From Thunnus maccoyii (Eukaryota > Chordata > Actinopteri > Scombriformes > Scombridae): a DNA stretch of 64,000 nucleotides. The notes below the pieces were generated by a model that saw nothing but the letters and a program-made list of their open reading frames with translations, ran no database searches and was not told the origin of the DNA. A program made the translations under genes and the position numbers. Each line of letters starts with the position of its first letter. The first letter of the stretch is position 1. Below, in pieces: positions 23,461-36,380 of the stretch. Where the stretch lies: NCBI RefSeq assembly GCF_910596095.1, contig NC_056540.1, positions 9,169,001 through 9,233,000 on the forward strand. Direction: 5' to 3'.

Positions 23461-26454
23461 TTAGACCTTCAGTTGTTTGGAAACTTTTCAATGTTTTAGT
23501 ATGCAGCACAACAGTATCAAGTCTGATGACATCATCAGACATGCAGCCACATAGTTACTGTAAATGAAAGAGAACTGAAGGTAAAGGAGGAGAGTAGCAT
23601 CTCTGACATTGTTTTTTGTTTGCTCCTGACATCATGAACGCCATTCACCTGAATTCACCTCTTCTTACTCTTTGTCCAGAACATACAGAATTTCCAGCTG
23701 GATTTTTCCCCATGTGACGAACTGAGTTTCAAAACAAACTCCTTATGTGCCATCTCAAATATCTGTCTGAGTTGCTTGTATTTGCTTGTCTAACCTGTTA
23801 GACCTCTAACAGGTTAGACACCTCTAACAATTTGTGTATACTGGAATCTGAGAAGTACCTGTCAACAATCTTGTACCATCTGATATGTTTATATGGAAGA
23901 ACACTTAAACAGACAGCATCGCTGATTCATTTTATTCAGTGTGTCACATAAGATACCATAAGATGCAACCTTGTTAAGTTATCTGTTGAGTTTTGTGCAG
24001 CCTCTCCAGTACGAAGCAAGTTGAGAACAAGTTCAGTAACCTGAGACCAGATAGTGTGAGGTGATAAAGGGAGCGAAGTGATCGCTTATCACTGATGATG
24101 AAAGACTTTTGTGTATGCCATAGCATTTCCTTTGTATGTTGCTAATGAGCGTGTTTCAGTAAATGGAGTACGGAAACTACAGTGGAAATGGGCAAACTCA
24201 TCTGTGTTATGCAAGGGCAGGATAATTCATCTGTAACTCATTTAGTGGTTAGGCATCTGCAAAGAACACACTCAAACCCACTTGCCCTCGGGGGCCTGTC
24301 TGTATCAACACCAGCATCTCTGCATGATCAGAGTCATTACTCTATTAGCTTGATAGTGCATTAAGTGCACTACAAAGAATAAGTGCTGCAGCAGAGAGCT
24401 ACAGTAAGTGTTTTGACCCTTTTGAGAGCTGTTGAAAACACATTTGTAATTTCTCCCTTGCTCAAGTTCCTTTAAGTAGCCAGCTAAGGGCTGAAGCCAC
24501 AGTGCTTTTTCTTACATTTGTAGTACATTTACTCTATACAACTTTACTCTATATGATTGATTGTTTATGAATTGCAGAGTGATTGAGGACTTATTGCTGG
24601 CAAGAGATATTCTCCACAATCAGGGCACTTAATAGTACATTAAAAATACATTAACAAGTTAATCAGCACTTCCAAGAAATGACGGATAAGGGGCAGCAAG
24701 TTAAAATATAGGTGAACAGAGTACATGACCACTGGGTAAAAATACTACCTGTCTGCATCAACAGGTGTTAGACAACAAATGCTATTCAAGAGAAGCTCCA
24801 TAAGCTGTTGCGGTTGTTTTGTGGATCATGAACTGCAGTGATCTTAATTCAATAAGGAAGTTGGAGCACTTAATACGCTGAATGCATTGTATTTGTTCAG
24901 CAAATCCAAGTAATTTGCTACTGTTTGGCAAAGATGTTTTTTTTAGTCAAGATGAATGATATTCACAGAAGTTTTTGTATATTCTTGGAGGATTTCAGTT
25001 CAATCAGGAGAGACAAGTGAATAAAGCAAAAAGAATTGTTTATTATGCAGATGACATTGATGATTAAGAGTTGTCGAAAGTCATCGGCGCTTAGACTCTA
25101 CAAGAAGATTTTGAATTGAGGGACATTAGTTCTGAGCAGCAGCAAGATAAATGCCCCTATGGAGTCCAGACACTGGTGGTGGTGGCTGATGTCTTCTGTT
25201 GAGACTGATAAGGCTGATGGGGTTGATGAAGTGATGAACTGATGAATCTGCTGAGACTGGGTGGTGATGGGGAGGTGGTGGGGCGCACATAATGGCAGCC
25301 TGTAAGCACTAAGGCAGAGAGGGAGAAAAACAACAAATCTAAAAAGACAGCCACAAGATGACAGGCTGATAACGAAGCTGTGTCACCATGTTATTGGTTA
25401 GATGTGACCAGCTGATGTGAACAGCTGACGTCTTAATTGACGTCCAGGTGAATGACAGCAATGAAGTTATGAGTGAGCATACGTGAGTGATAGGATGGTT
25501 TGAGGAATAAAACTACAGACCTGACTGAGCATGCAAAAGATCTTCCTGACTGAGATTTCGCTAAGCTCCATTTAAAGTGAAAAAAATTTGTGAAAAAATG
25601 CTTTATGTCTCAAATTGTATGGGACTTCTAAGCAAAACCATTATTTTTTTCACTGTGAATATTTTGACTTGTCATAACAGGAAAAGCAGTTATACCTCAT
25701 AAAATATTGGCGTCTTTAGGTGTGTCAATGAGCCAGCATGCATAATACCAGAATCCTAGCACTGACACTCCTACATGAATAGCAACCATTATTGTGGGAG
25801 GCCACATTGCACGGTTGGCGGGTACAGAGTCAGTAACTATAGATGTACAGATGTAAGTTGACAGAAGGGGGTTGAGTGGATGGTGAATCTGAAGTGTTGT
25901 ACTACACACTGATTCTAACTTCTAACCAGTTTTGAGCTTAGTGTGTTTCAGAGGAGCTGCTCACAGCTAGATAAGATGAAGTGGATGGTGATGAAACAGC
26001 TCCAAGAACACTTCAGAAAAACAGTAAATAACTATTCAGTTTTTGGAAAAGCATTTTTAAGTTTAAATTTAGGATAAAATAGTGTCTTGACTTTGGTATA
26101 CTAACAGTAAAAACTACCATACTATAAAGATTAGTATACTGTACATCCTGTGTACAACCTGCATGTACAATACAGTATGGAAATGGGACACAGCATTTGT
26201 CTTTTATCTTGTGAAACTCATCAAAGACAGGGGTTGTTGAACTGGAGGAGACACACGACTCAACAAGTGTTGACAAGGACTGTAGTAAACGTATAGCTCT
26301 GGACCTTTCCAAAATGAAAATGGAAAAATATGAAAGAAGGGAACATTGTTTTTCCAATGCAAACTTGACAGCACTGGTCATTTGTCAAAATGTCATTTCT
26401 CTTGCAGTAGCAAAGACAGAGGTAGCGTGATCATGTTATGCTGCTGCAAAATCT
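23461..26454. other. Gene-free spacer upstream of cysltr1
   Basis: No supported exon. Part of 25140-25480 (rich in ggtggtggtggctgatg-like text and repeated 'ctgatg') looks like a dispersed fish repeat, but I cannot set its ends. Promoter elements for cysltr1 would be expected just beyond 23460. Confidence 0.45.
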
Positions 26455-27085
26455 CCTAAAAATGAGACCCTAGCCCTACCCTGGAAACCTTTTTTTTTTC
26501 AAAAAGCACCTAGTGACAAATTTGGCTACTTTTAAAATTTATTTGGAACCTTTTAGCAACTTTTGAAAACACTAAACTGACTCCAACACTAAAATGCATG
26601 CACTTTCCCTTTAGGTGACACAAAAATTATTTTCTCTGTCACGCAGTCAAAAGTGCATGAAAGTGATGACAGCTGACAGTTTATGCGTTTACAATGGCTT
26701 GCCTGGCAGGAAGTGGCAATAGATTGCAACACTCGGCCAAGGCGAGTGTTTCTCCCCTATCTGTGCATCAACCAGGCAGTCTACTGGGTGCGGTAAGTTG
26801 ACGATTAAGTAAGAGATAAGTTATTGCTAAGAAGCTTTCATTAATAACATAAACTAGAGCAAAAAAATGTGTTGTCTTTATATGACTTTTACAAATAAAA
26901 ATAAGTGATAATAAACAAACAACACTATACATTAAACAAACACATCTAAACTAACACATTTCACATCATATTTTTTGCAGAGATGGCCAGTCAATTTGAG
27001 TTATGTCAATGATGTCATCACCCAGACACCACAATGTCATTTAGCAACTTGTAGCAAGCTTGTAGCAACTTCCCCTGAAAATTAT
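26455..27085. repeat. Diverged dispersed repeat, inverted relative to 31380-31570
   Basis: Phrases such as 'gtagcaacttcccctgaaaa' near 27060-27080, the 'gatgtcatcaccca' region, and 'gaaagtgatgacagctgacagttt' near 26657 have reverse-complement counterparts between 31380 and 31565. This suggests two old copies of one element in opposite orientations. No frame is coding. Confidence 0.5.
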
Positions 27086-27812
27086 TTGTTTTTTATTTTC
27101 CTTTATTCAGTCATCATAAAAATTGTACAAAAATATGAGGAATACAATTAGTTGACAGCTTTTTGCTGTTTCCTTTCAGACCATTTGCATTCATGGATAT
27201 AAAACTTTCCATATAAAGAAGATTTAAAATAAAAACATGACCTCTGACCATATCCTTTTTTTTTTCATAATAAAGAAGAACTTCTCTTTTCTGCAAATTA
27301 ATCTTAGTTCCACATAACACATCACATACATGTTCAACATAAATCCAGAAGAATTTAAGTGACCAAATATTTGTTACAGCAAGTCCAAATCATTTCCCAA
27401 TTAATGTCCTCAAAGTGATTATTACAATAGTGTTTGCTATGAGAAGTTGCAGGGCAATGTATCATGCGTCTAAACATCTGTTATTACATGTATTATCCTT
27501 TATATTGATGCCATTTAACAAAACATCTTAAACGTCTTAAACACTGACTGTTCATTAGATACACGGTTGCCTGGCAACAGTCTTAAAAACATTCTGGTAT
27601 TGCATCAAGTACTTTGCTATAATCTCATACAGGTATTGGGATACCAAATGTTTTTTAAGAATTCAGTGTATGTAAGTAAGTGACCTTTCTAATTAATCAA
27701 TTGTGATATCAACAAAATATTTGTTTTGACCCATTTGTTTTAAAAGATTGACCTTTTTTTTATATTTGATATTTTTGTTCCATATCAAATATTTGTGGGG
27801 CTTTGGGGATTT

Positions 27813-27850
27813 GTTGGCTTCTCATCTATAAACATAGATGAGAAGCCAAC
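27813..27850. repeat. Perfect 17-bp stem hairpin
   Basis: GTTGGCTTCTCATCTAT is followed after four bases (AAAC) by its exact reverse complement. The right arm is the start of the tandemly duplicated 75-bp unit next to it, so a third arm lies in the second unit. No T-run follows, so it is not a Pol III gene. Confidence 0.85.
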
Positions 27851-27980
27851 ATAAAAGAGCCTTCCTGTGAAATTAGATGACTGAAGAGTTTATTTACATC
27901 AAAATAACATAGATGAGAAGCCAACATAAAAGAGCCTTCCTGTGAAATTAGATGACTGAAGAGTTTATTTTCATCAAAAT
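27831..27980 (+). repeat. Tandem duplication of a 75-bp unit
   Basis: Positions 27831-27905 and 27906-27980 match at 74 of 75 bases, differing only in 'tttacatc' against 'ttttcatc'. The near identity points to a recent duplication. The unit contains no gene I can recognise. Confidence 0.9.
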
Positions 27981-28106
27981 AACCTTTAAGAAGGAACTCT
28001 ATACCAACATTTTTTTAAAGATAAGATTTGGAATTAAGTACCATAATTTATCATTATTTTTGATAAAATGTTTAATCGAGCTCAATTTAACTCATTCTTT
28101 GTTTAA

Positions 28107-28860
28107 TTGTTAGATGAATGGAAAGAATCAACTCCTGCTAGTGTATTTATGGTACCAGGATATGAATGTTTCAGATGGGACACAGATGGTGTGGTACTGG
28201 ATCCAAATTTTACTTTTAAGAATCATGTTAAAAAAATGGTAAAAACCATAAAGAATAATCTGGCAAACTTTAGACACATCAGATTGTCTCTCTCTGGATG
28301 CAGCCAAGATATTTATGCATGCTATAATCCTTTCCCATATGTCTTATTGTATTACATGTCGAGGGCAGGCTGGAGAAACAGCCATAAAAACCTCTTGAGT
28401 TGTTACAAACTCTAAAAACTCTGGACAAAATGCCAATGCAGTTCCATCACTGTAGGATACTTAAGAAATACAATTTATTGAGCTTTGAGAATTTTAGATT
28501 ATATTTTAATTTGTGCCTTGTTTATAAAATTTTAAGTGGTTTGGCCCCTCCTCCATTATGTGACTTTGTGCATTTTCGTTATTTGGACTCTATAAAATCC
28601 TCCAGAATATCCTCTTTATGAGATTGTACCAGACCATTTTGTCACTCCGCATTCGGGCAGTCAGCATTTCTGTAAAAGCCACAAGTCAGTGTAATGTCCT
28701 ACCTGATGATATGAAGAGCTGCAGCTCCTTCAGTACTTTTAGATGAAAACCAGCCATAGCCATAAGCTAACTCTGGTACAGTGCATGAAATGGCAACATT
28801 TATGTTTAAAACTGTATATGATCCCTTTCTAATAAAATAAATATAAATAAATAAATAATT
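28107..28860 (+). pseudogene. LINE reverse transcriptase C-terminal remnant
   Basis: Two frames, broken by a shift and stops, carry text typical of the end of fish non-LTR retrotransposon polymerases: LDPNFTFKNHVKKMVKTIKN then ANFRHIR (28107-28415), then MQFHHCRILKKYNLLSFENF and LVYKILSGLAPPPLCDFV (28400-28621). The element is truncated at its 5' end and ends near an A-rich tail of aataaataaata at about 28840. Clade (CR1/L2/Rex1-like) is not certain. It is a dead copy, related to the fragment at 41215-41660. Confidence 0.75.
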
Positions 28861-29649
28861 TTTCATTTTTTGGAATTAGGGAATGGAAATTTGACTGTAT
28901 TCTGTCTGCGTGATTTTTACAAATATTAATTACTAAATATATTTCTTCTTCTTTGACTGGAATACCTTCTGTATTCTGTTGTCTGAATACTGTCAAGTTT
29001 AAGTGGAAAAAGGGTGCATTTTTTTAATGTTTAGAGATAGTGCACATGTATTAGAGAAAGCATTAAGACAATTTATAATTTTTTTTTAACCTGCACTTCA
29101 TCCTTTCAAAAGAGAGCAGTATCATCAGCTAGCTGACAACATTTGATTTCTTTTCCTGAAGTTTGGATGCCTTGAAAAGAGTCATTATATATATGTAGGC
29201 CATTATTTGCATGACTAAAAGGCACAAAAATGGAGCTGCAGAATCTCCGTTTTATACCTTGAGAGATGCTGTTTAGAGATGAAGTTTAACTGAACTATTG
29301 CACTCACTATACAGAGTTTGTATCGCCCTTTTGAAGTATTGAACAAAGCCAAAAAAGTCTAGCACATCAAATAACACATTGTGTTTTACAGTGTCAATGA
29401 ATAAAATGTAACTGTGTGTGTAACTGAGTTGATCGTTGATTCTGTCAGCAAAGTCAAGTAAAGATGTCAACTTGTCAACTTGTCAATCACAACGTAACCA
29501 TGCCCTAAAGCATACACTGCTTTATCATCTATTTTACTCTAAATGGGACCATAATTTACAAAATGAACATCATGCTGTATTGAAGAAGACTTGAAACTGG
29601 CGATTGAGATCATTAACTCATCAGGAAACAGTTTACTGAGGTAATAAAT

Positions 29650-30170
29650 CAAGTGAGAAGTAGGGTCATTTTCTCATAGACGTCCATACAATCGGACTTC
29701 TTTTTGGAGCCAGTGGAGTCGCCCCATGATGGCCATTAGAAAGAATTCAGGTTTAAGGCACTTCCGCATTGGCTTCATTTTTCTGGCCCTGAACTACCTG
29801 CTTGACTCATTCATATCTTGGGATGCAAATTTAACAGTGAACTGGACTGGTTCAAACAACACAGATGCCCTCTTTAAGAAAGGACAGAGCAGACTGTTCT
29901 TCCTCAGAAACTGTGCTCATTTAATGTGTGCAACAAGCTACTGAGGATGTTTTACCAGTCTGTGGAGTTGAGCACACTGTTCTTTGCAGTGGTGTGCAGC
30001 CAAATCTATGGTTGGGCCGGAATTGGACACTTTTTGGCAGAGAGGAGGATGAGAGACAAGATCAGTGCCATCCGTGACAAACCCTCTCACCCACCCAATT
30101 GTGAACTGTGGCAAATGGACAGCTCATTCAGACTGTATAACTGTGATAACAGGATAATACAGCTGTGAAG
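29650..30170 (+). pseudogene. LINE 3' remnant, frame-shifted
   Basis: The text NNTDALFKKGQSRLFFLRN (ending near 29905) and, in another frame, RMFYQSVELSTLFFAVVC then RRMRDKISAIRDKPSHP (29945-30095) matches the familiar C-terminal region of fish LINE polymerases. A frameshift falls around 29905-29945. The 5' part (29650-29760) resembles a separate dispersed fish repeat ('ggagtcgccccatgatggcc'). No intact protein remains. Confidence 0.7.
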
Positions 30171-30214
30171 GCTAACTACCACCATCTCCATCCCACCCCA
30201 CACACTTCTCCATC

Positions 30215-30345
30215 CTATGTATATGTATGTATATGTGTGTATATATGTATGTATATACAGTATATATGTGTATGTGTATGTACAGTATGTGTATATGTAA
30301 ATATCATGTGTATACTGTATGTACAGTATGTATGTATGTGGATAT
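30215..30345. repeat. TATG/TGTA microsatellite
   Basis: Irregular tandem array of tatgtatgtatatg-type units about 130 bases long, immediately downstream of the LINE remnant. Confidence 0.85.
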
Positions 30346-31379
30346 TTATGTGCTGGTCGGAGGTTTGGACCCACGTTCTTATTGAAGTTGGGAGGACAGT
30401 GTAGTATATACATGTTTATAATGATATATAATAGATTGAATTCCATTTACTTGAATTAATTTTACTTGACTTTTTGTTTCATGGTGTCATGAAAAATCTT
30501 CAAATGGGCCAATAAATCTTCAGGTCACCCACAACTTAGCATTAAACTCAAAACTTACAAGAGAAAGACTCAAAAAATACACTTGAAGATGGTAGAGTTC
30601 AATGTGAATAGGTTTACTGTGCATAAAGAGCAATACAAAGTAAACCGAGGCCTTTATCCCGGAATAAAGAACCTAATGCAAAATCATAAAACATGATATT
30701 ATATACTTCTCATAACCCCTCATATTGTGGAGCTTATTTTCCAGACTCCACGTCATTTTTTTAATCATATTCAAAACCATGTGGTCATTATTGCTGAATT
30801 CATTGGTGACCTTGACGCTTTGGTTTATCTTAAAAATAATACTATCTCAGCATCTTCCACCTTTTCACAAAATAAAATGGGCCTAGTGGCCTTTAATCAT
30901 CTCACACAGAAAACCAAAATGTTATACCACTGATTAGCTTCTTTCTAGCCTGGGAACTGTCTCTTATTGACATAATGTTATCTTTGCACGCTCACTGGCA
31001 CGTCCGTTTGATCATGGGAAGGCAGTTTCCACCGCACTGGACTGACTAAATAAAGTGTTATCTTACAACATTTTCAGTCAGTACTTCCAGAAAGCATTCA
31101 TATCTGATATGTCAACTCTATGGTTAAGATATGATTACAATGAGGTATTTTTGTGGTAATGGTTAGAAGAAACTGATGCTAATTACTAATAGAAGACGGC
31201 CATGGTCACGCACTTTTTATCCCTCACAGCCTCCTCCTTAAAGGATCATTTTGGTCATATTCTTATTTTTCTTACTGTCAACAAATCCCATGAAAAGACC
31301 AAAACCAAATGAATGTATCCTGCTAACAAGTATTGCCTGTGTAGCCAAATCCTGAGATATCTTCTTTACCAGTGTTCAA

Positions 31380-31570
31380 TTTTCAGGGGAAGTTGCTACA
31401 GGCAGGTCAATTTGTTGCTAAAAGTTGTTAAATGACGTGATGACATTAGGTGATGATGTCATTACGTAATGTCGCAATTTGCTGTAACTTCTGCCAGACA
31501 GACAGACTGTGTGGTGTGACTAAGTGCGCAACAGATAAACTGTCACTTCTCATCACTTTCAGGTCTGCGT
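31380..31570. repeat. Diverged dispersed repeat, second copy
   Basis: Contains 'ttttcaggggaagttgctac' and 'gatgatgtcatta', reverse complements of phrases in 26455-27085. Too decayed to give ends. Confidence 0.45.
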
Positions 31571-33597
31571 GGTAGAAGTGTCATCCTTTGTTAAAAATGT
31601 GTTGGGAGTAGGTGATGGGAGGTGGCAGCGGGGAACTTTTCTCTGAGATCTGAGGCATACTTGGGGTGGAAGAGATGATGGTTTTGATGGAGGTATTGAA
31701 ACCACCAGCAGAGGTGCGAATGGGGGCAGATATGGTGGATGAGCACACAGAGGTATGTGCTCAAGTGTAGCTCATTTGCAAGGTCTAGGCCCTCCACTGG
31801 GCCCACACTGTGGTGTGGGTCATTTTCTTCATCCCATTCCACACCTCCTTTGCATTGTTCTGCTGTATCTTGTCCTCCATTCTCCTTGTAAGATGGAGAC
31901 TGAAGATGTAGTTGAAAACTCTGCAAAAGTAGTTGTTAGGATTATTTTTATCAAACCGCCTACACTGTTATTGGTGTATGACCACTTGTTCACTTGTATT
32001 TACTGGATGCATATTTGAGCCGGACCCAGCAACCCCGCTGTCTTTTCAGCAGCAGCAGCTCGAGTCCTTTCATGGAAGTGAACTGCAGCTGTTTTCTTTG
32101 GCCATGAGCTAACACACATTAATTGTGGCATTTTATTTTTATTTTTATTTAATCAGTGGTATCTTTTTGCATTGCTGGGAAGTTGTTAAGCTCCCTGGCA
32201 CTGCTTTGAGTTAACTAATTTCAAAATACAGTTAAGGTTAGTCCATTTATTTTACATCCATCATGATTAATCAGATTTGTGGAGGTAAATTATAAAAAAC
32301 ATGGCTTGTTAAACACCATTAATACTTTAATACCTGGGTGGTCTGATTACACTAAGCTCAATTGTAATTCAAATTAATTTCAAATGTTCAATTAATTTCA
32401 AATGTTTTCTTTCTCTGTTCTGACAAAACTGGTAATACCCTGCAGACTATGATCTTTATGTAGGTCACCTTATCTTTGAGATTCACTGTTCATCAGCAGT
32501 TTGCTGGAGTGTGTCAGAGTAAAAAGGACCCTACCAGAACCACAGGAGAGAAACAAACAGCTTACAAAACATGTATAAAAACTTTGTGGTTTTCTAGCTG
32601 CTGACATTGTACACGCAAGAGAACAAAGCGCGTTGGTAGTAGATGTAGAGATTTTGTCTTCCTGGATGCTTCGGGTCAGTTACAACTGTGGTATATCTGA
32701 CTGTTCAAAAACCATGAACCGCATCTACAGAGTATACAAAGTTTTATATAATAGAACAGCACTTTACTTGTTAATTTTGCAATCATAATAAAAAATTAGA
32801 GCTGTAAAGTCACTCACAGAAAGATACATTATATTCAAATGATTGTGTACTCTGTGGTTGTATATGAGGTCTGTATTTTCTCTCATGTTTCACATTTCCA
32901 TTCACCAACAGACAGGTCCAGGCCTTGTTTAGATAACATCTGACATATTTCCAGCATGAATAAAACTAGTGTATTGAGTGCATGCAAACATACACGCACA
33001 AACAGATTTGATCAATTTGTGGAAAGAGGAAAAACAAGTTATATCCCCTTTCAGGAAGCTTCTCATTATTGCTGATCTGATAATTTACAGTGCACTCTGT
33101 GAATCCATATTAAGTGATGCAAGTTATTTTTCAGTGGGAGTAAAGCTGTCATCACTGATAGTAATCCGGTTGTGAGTCAAGAGGTTGTGAATCTTTAACC
33201 GGTCGTATGAAGTTATCTGTGCAATTTAGTTGTGATGGCTGTGAGTTGTAAGTGTCCACACATGATTAATTTAAGGCATCATGGGAGTATTTCATGAAAT
33301 GAATGGACACAAATCACGTCATCATCATCTGAAAATACCACCTTTAATAATGTTATGTGTTTTTGTACAGCTACAGAGAGCTGTAAGCGCATTTGGAGCA
33401 TCTGTGGAGATTTTATACGAAAATAAAATGCTTGTGTATTTTGTCTTGCATGATGCAACATTACATTATATGTTTGAATTATGAGACATAATTATTGTTT
33501 TGTTTTACCACTAAATTTGTATTATCAGGACCATAAACACATCCTTCTATATTTTTCTGTGAGTGGGGAGAAAATACAGTTTGCAACTTTAGTCCAC
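31571..33597. other. Gene-free spacer
   Basis: No recognisable exon. Frames at 31591-31926 (minus) and 31755-32018 (plus) have no domain I know. Confidence 0.5.
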
Positions 33598-34247
33598 TTA
33601 AAGTACGGGGTCACAATTTTTAAGTCTCTCTTAAAACAATAGCCAGGTGCCCAAATGAACGCTGAAATAGGTTTTTCTTGCCATAAACACGACTCCTGTT
33701 CACACTGACCATTAGAAGATCCCTTCATAATGCACTTACAATGTGAGTAATGGGAGTCCTTTTTGTCTTTTGTGCAAAAATGTTTATCTGAAGCTAATAT
33801 GGAGCTTCAGCCATCCAAATGAGTCAAATCAAGCAGATATCTTTCAATGTTACAGTCTTTTTAGTGCCAAAGTCCCTCTTTTTGTTACCATACTTCCACC
33901 GCAGTTCAATAGGGAAACACTGTATGTGTAAACACAAAGAAGGAATTTGCTGCTAAACAGACTGTAAATGTGGCAGGTATCCACTTGATATGACTAACTC
34001 AGACTGCTAAAGTCTAATATAAGCCTCAGATAAACCTTTAAATGCATTTGTGCATGACTGTGTGGTCACACTGTATATTTTGACCCCCATCACTTACATT
34101 AAAAGCACATTTGAAGAGGATCTTTTAACAGCCAGTATGAACAGGAGGAATGATTACAGTGAGGAAAACCTCTTTCGCTGTTTATATGGGCACCTGACTG
34201 TTGTTTTGCTGGAAGACAGACTTGAAAAATTGTGAACCTGTCCTTTA
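33598..34247. mobile_element. MITE with about 60-bp terminal inverted repeats
   Basis: The left end (TTAAAGTACGGGGTCACAAT then TTTTAAGTCTCTCTTAAAAC) is mirrored at the right end (GACAGACTTGAAAAATTGTG then AACCTGTCCTTTAA). Pairing continues inward through 'caggtgccc' / 'gggcacctg'. The 650-bp interior is non-coding. The family is common in fish to my recollection; the superfamily is not fixed from sequence alone. Confidence 0.75.
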
Positions 34248-35335
34248 AAAAAACAATATGGATGCATGTAGAGCAAATAAATATCACAAATAATAAACAC
34301 CTGTAACCTAAGGAGCTTAGAAAATCTAAATTTTTGATGTCAAATTCAACCTCTACTTTTTTTATTAAATATTTTTTTATATTTGAAAAAGGAACCTGAA
34401 GGCAGCATAATGTTCATTTGTTAGGGTGATTTGGAAGTGATTTGTATGAAAAAAAAACTTAAGGTTTCCTGCATGATTATGGCCTCTTTCATTCATGCAT
34501 GACTATTCATCACTATACATTACTAGACCAGCACTGTGATGCTAGTCTCCTGCCTCATGCCTAAATTGGGCATTTTGTGTCCTTCAACTCCTCCCATAAT
34601 AATTTCCTGTCTTTATTCTGACCTTAAACATAATTTACTTTTCTCATTTTAGATTTGGACAGTGTTTGTGTGTGTGCTCTTGTCCATACAAGAGCACACA
34701 CACAAACACACACATGCTCTGTGATACACACTTACTCAAACATTTGTCCAGTTAAACAGCATCACGTGCATGTCATGTGCACCAAATTAAAACTAAAACT
34801 AAAACCACCTGTTCCCAGTCAACCATCAGAGAAGTGTAGTGGCTAATGAATTAAGCAATGCAAATCGTAACGCCAGAGTGAGTCGATTGATTAGTCATTT
34901 TAGGAGAGACTCACATTGTTTGGCAGAGATGACAAAGGCCAGTTAAACATGGCACACCCTAGTTGCTCTGGATACAGTTGTGTGTTTCAGCCTGCCTGCT
35001 CTAAAACAACAACACATCCAAAGTTCTGCCAACAGAAGGTGTCACACCTACGCTCAAACAGGGGACATACATTATTCAGTGACTGACACCAAGCCACAGA
35101 AACATTTCCCACATTCCCTCTGGGTTCATATGGAGGTACAGACACACTACAGTAAATATTTAATATCAGTCCATCTGAAAGGTTCCCCACTAGCAGTTAA
35201 GATTTTTTTGGGTTATATAAACAAGACATCTTGAGAAGTCGCTCCCTGATACCAACTCTCACACAGAGTTCCTCCCTGATCACACAGAGTTCCTCTTTTA
35301 GCTCTGTGTTGCATGGAAATACGCACACGCACGCA
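34248..35335. other. Gene-free spacer
   Basis: No gene recognised. A short inverted GT/CA hairpin lies at 34662-34715 ('tgtgtgtgtgctcttgtcc' facing 'agagcacacacacaaac'). Confidence 0.5.
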
Positions 35336-35352
35336 CACAAACACACACAAAC

Positions 35353-35436
<84 letters not shown>

Positions 35437-35441
35437 ATACA
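35336..35441. repeat. CA dinucleotide microsatellite
   Basis: A long near-pure (CA)n array, with impure flanks. The Val-Cys and His-Thr frames read through it are artefacts. Confidence 0.97.
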
Positions 35442-35683
35442 TAAGTTTAAAGTCAGTGATGTGTGGAACCCCCTCAGGCACAGATTATCCACCAACATGA
35501 CTCAGATGCAGTCTGGCTCTTCTCCAGACCAGTCATGATGACATGAGTAGACAGTTGAGTTTAAGCAACTAACACGGAAAAAGAGAAGGGAGAAGGATCC
35601 ACACCCGCATTCCTGTTTCAGCCTCTTTGAAGCTGGCATGGTTTAAAAAAAGCTATCATTTCACATCTAGTTGACACAGGACA

Positions 35684-35814
35684 ATGACTTTCAATCTCAT
35701 CTTCCTGCCAATACACAGGTGAGTCCTGTGTAAATATGATTCAATTCTCTGTTTAAAGGCAGAAATAGTATACAAGTTTAGAGATAGATAGATAGATAGA
35801 TAGATAGTTAGATG

Positions 35815-35847
<33 letters not shown>

Positions 35848-35854
35848 TTAGATG

Positions 35855-35926
<72 letters not shown>

Positions 35927-36330
35927 CATTGATAGATTGATAGATAGTTCAATAAAAGTATCAGGAAAAGGCCTGCTATGTGTAAATATTGGATGAGTCA
36001 TCTTGACATGTAGGAACACTTTTCTGTGACTGTTTGCCTTCCATGAACTGAATTATACTTATTTTCTTTAAAGATTTAAGTCTATTAAGCACCTTTATCT
36101 TTTATTTTCAAATTAAATGCATGCCACACTGATGTTTTTTCAAGGGAACATGGAGTAGATAAGGCCAGAGGAGGTTCAACCTCATTCATGTTAAGTGGCA
36201 CCTGTAACACTGAAGACTTTACTGGTGGCTTGTTTGCTTGTTCGGGCCTCTGCCTACTTATATAACACTGTGAAATAGTCATAAAGAAGGAGAAAGGTGT
36301 AAAAAGGATCACATGGAAGAGATAAACCAC

Positions 36331-36380
<50 letters not shown>

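Noticed and set aside
35197-35500. Val-Cys and His-Thr repeat proteins
   Set aside because: Simple translation of a (CA)n microsatellite in several frames.
35753-36019. Tyr-Leu-Ser-Ile repeat protein on the minus strand
   Set aside because: Translation of the GATA array in the orphan-gene intron.
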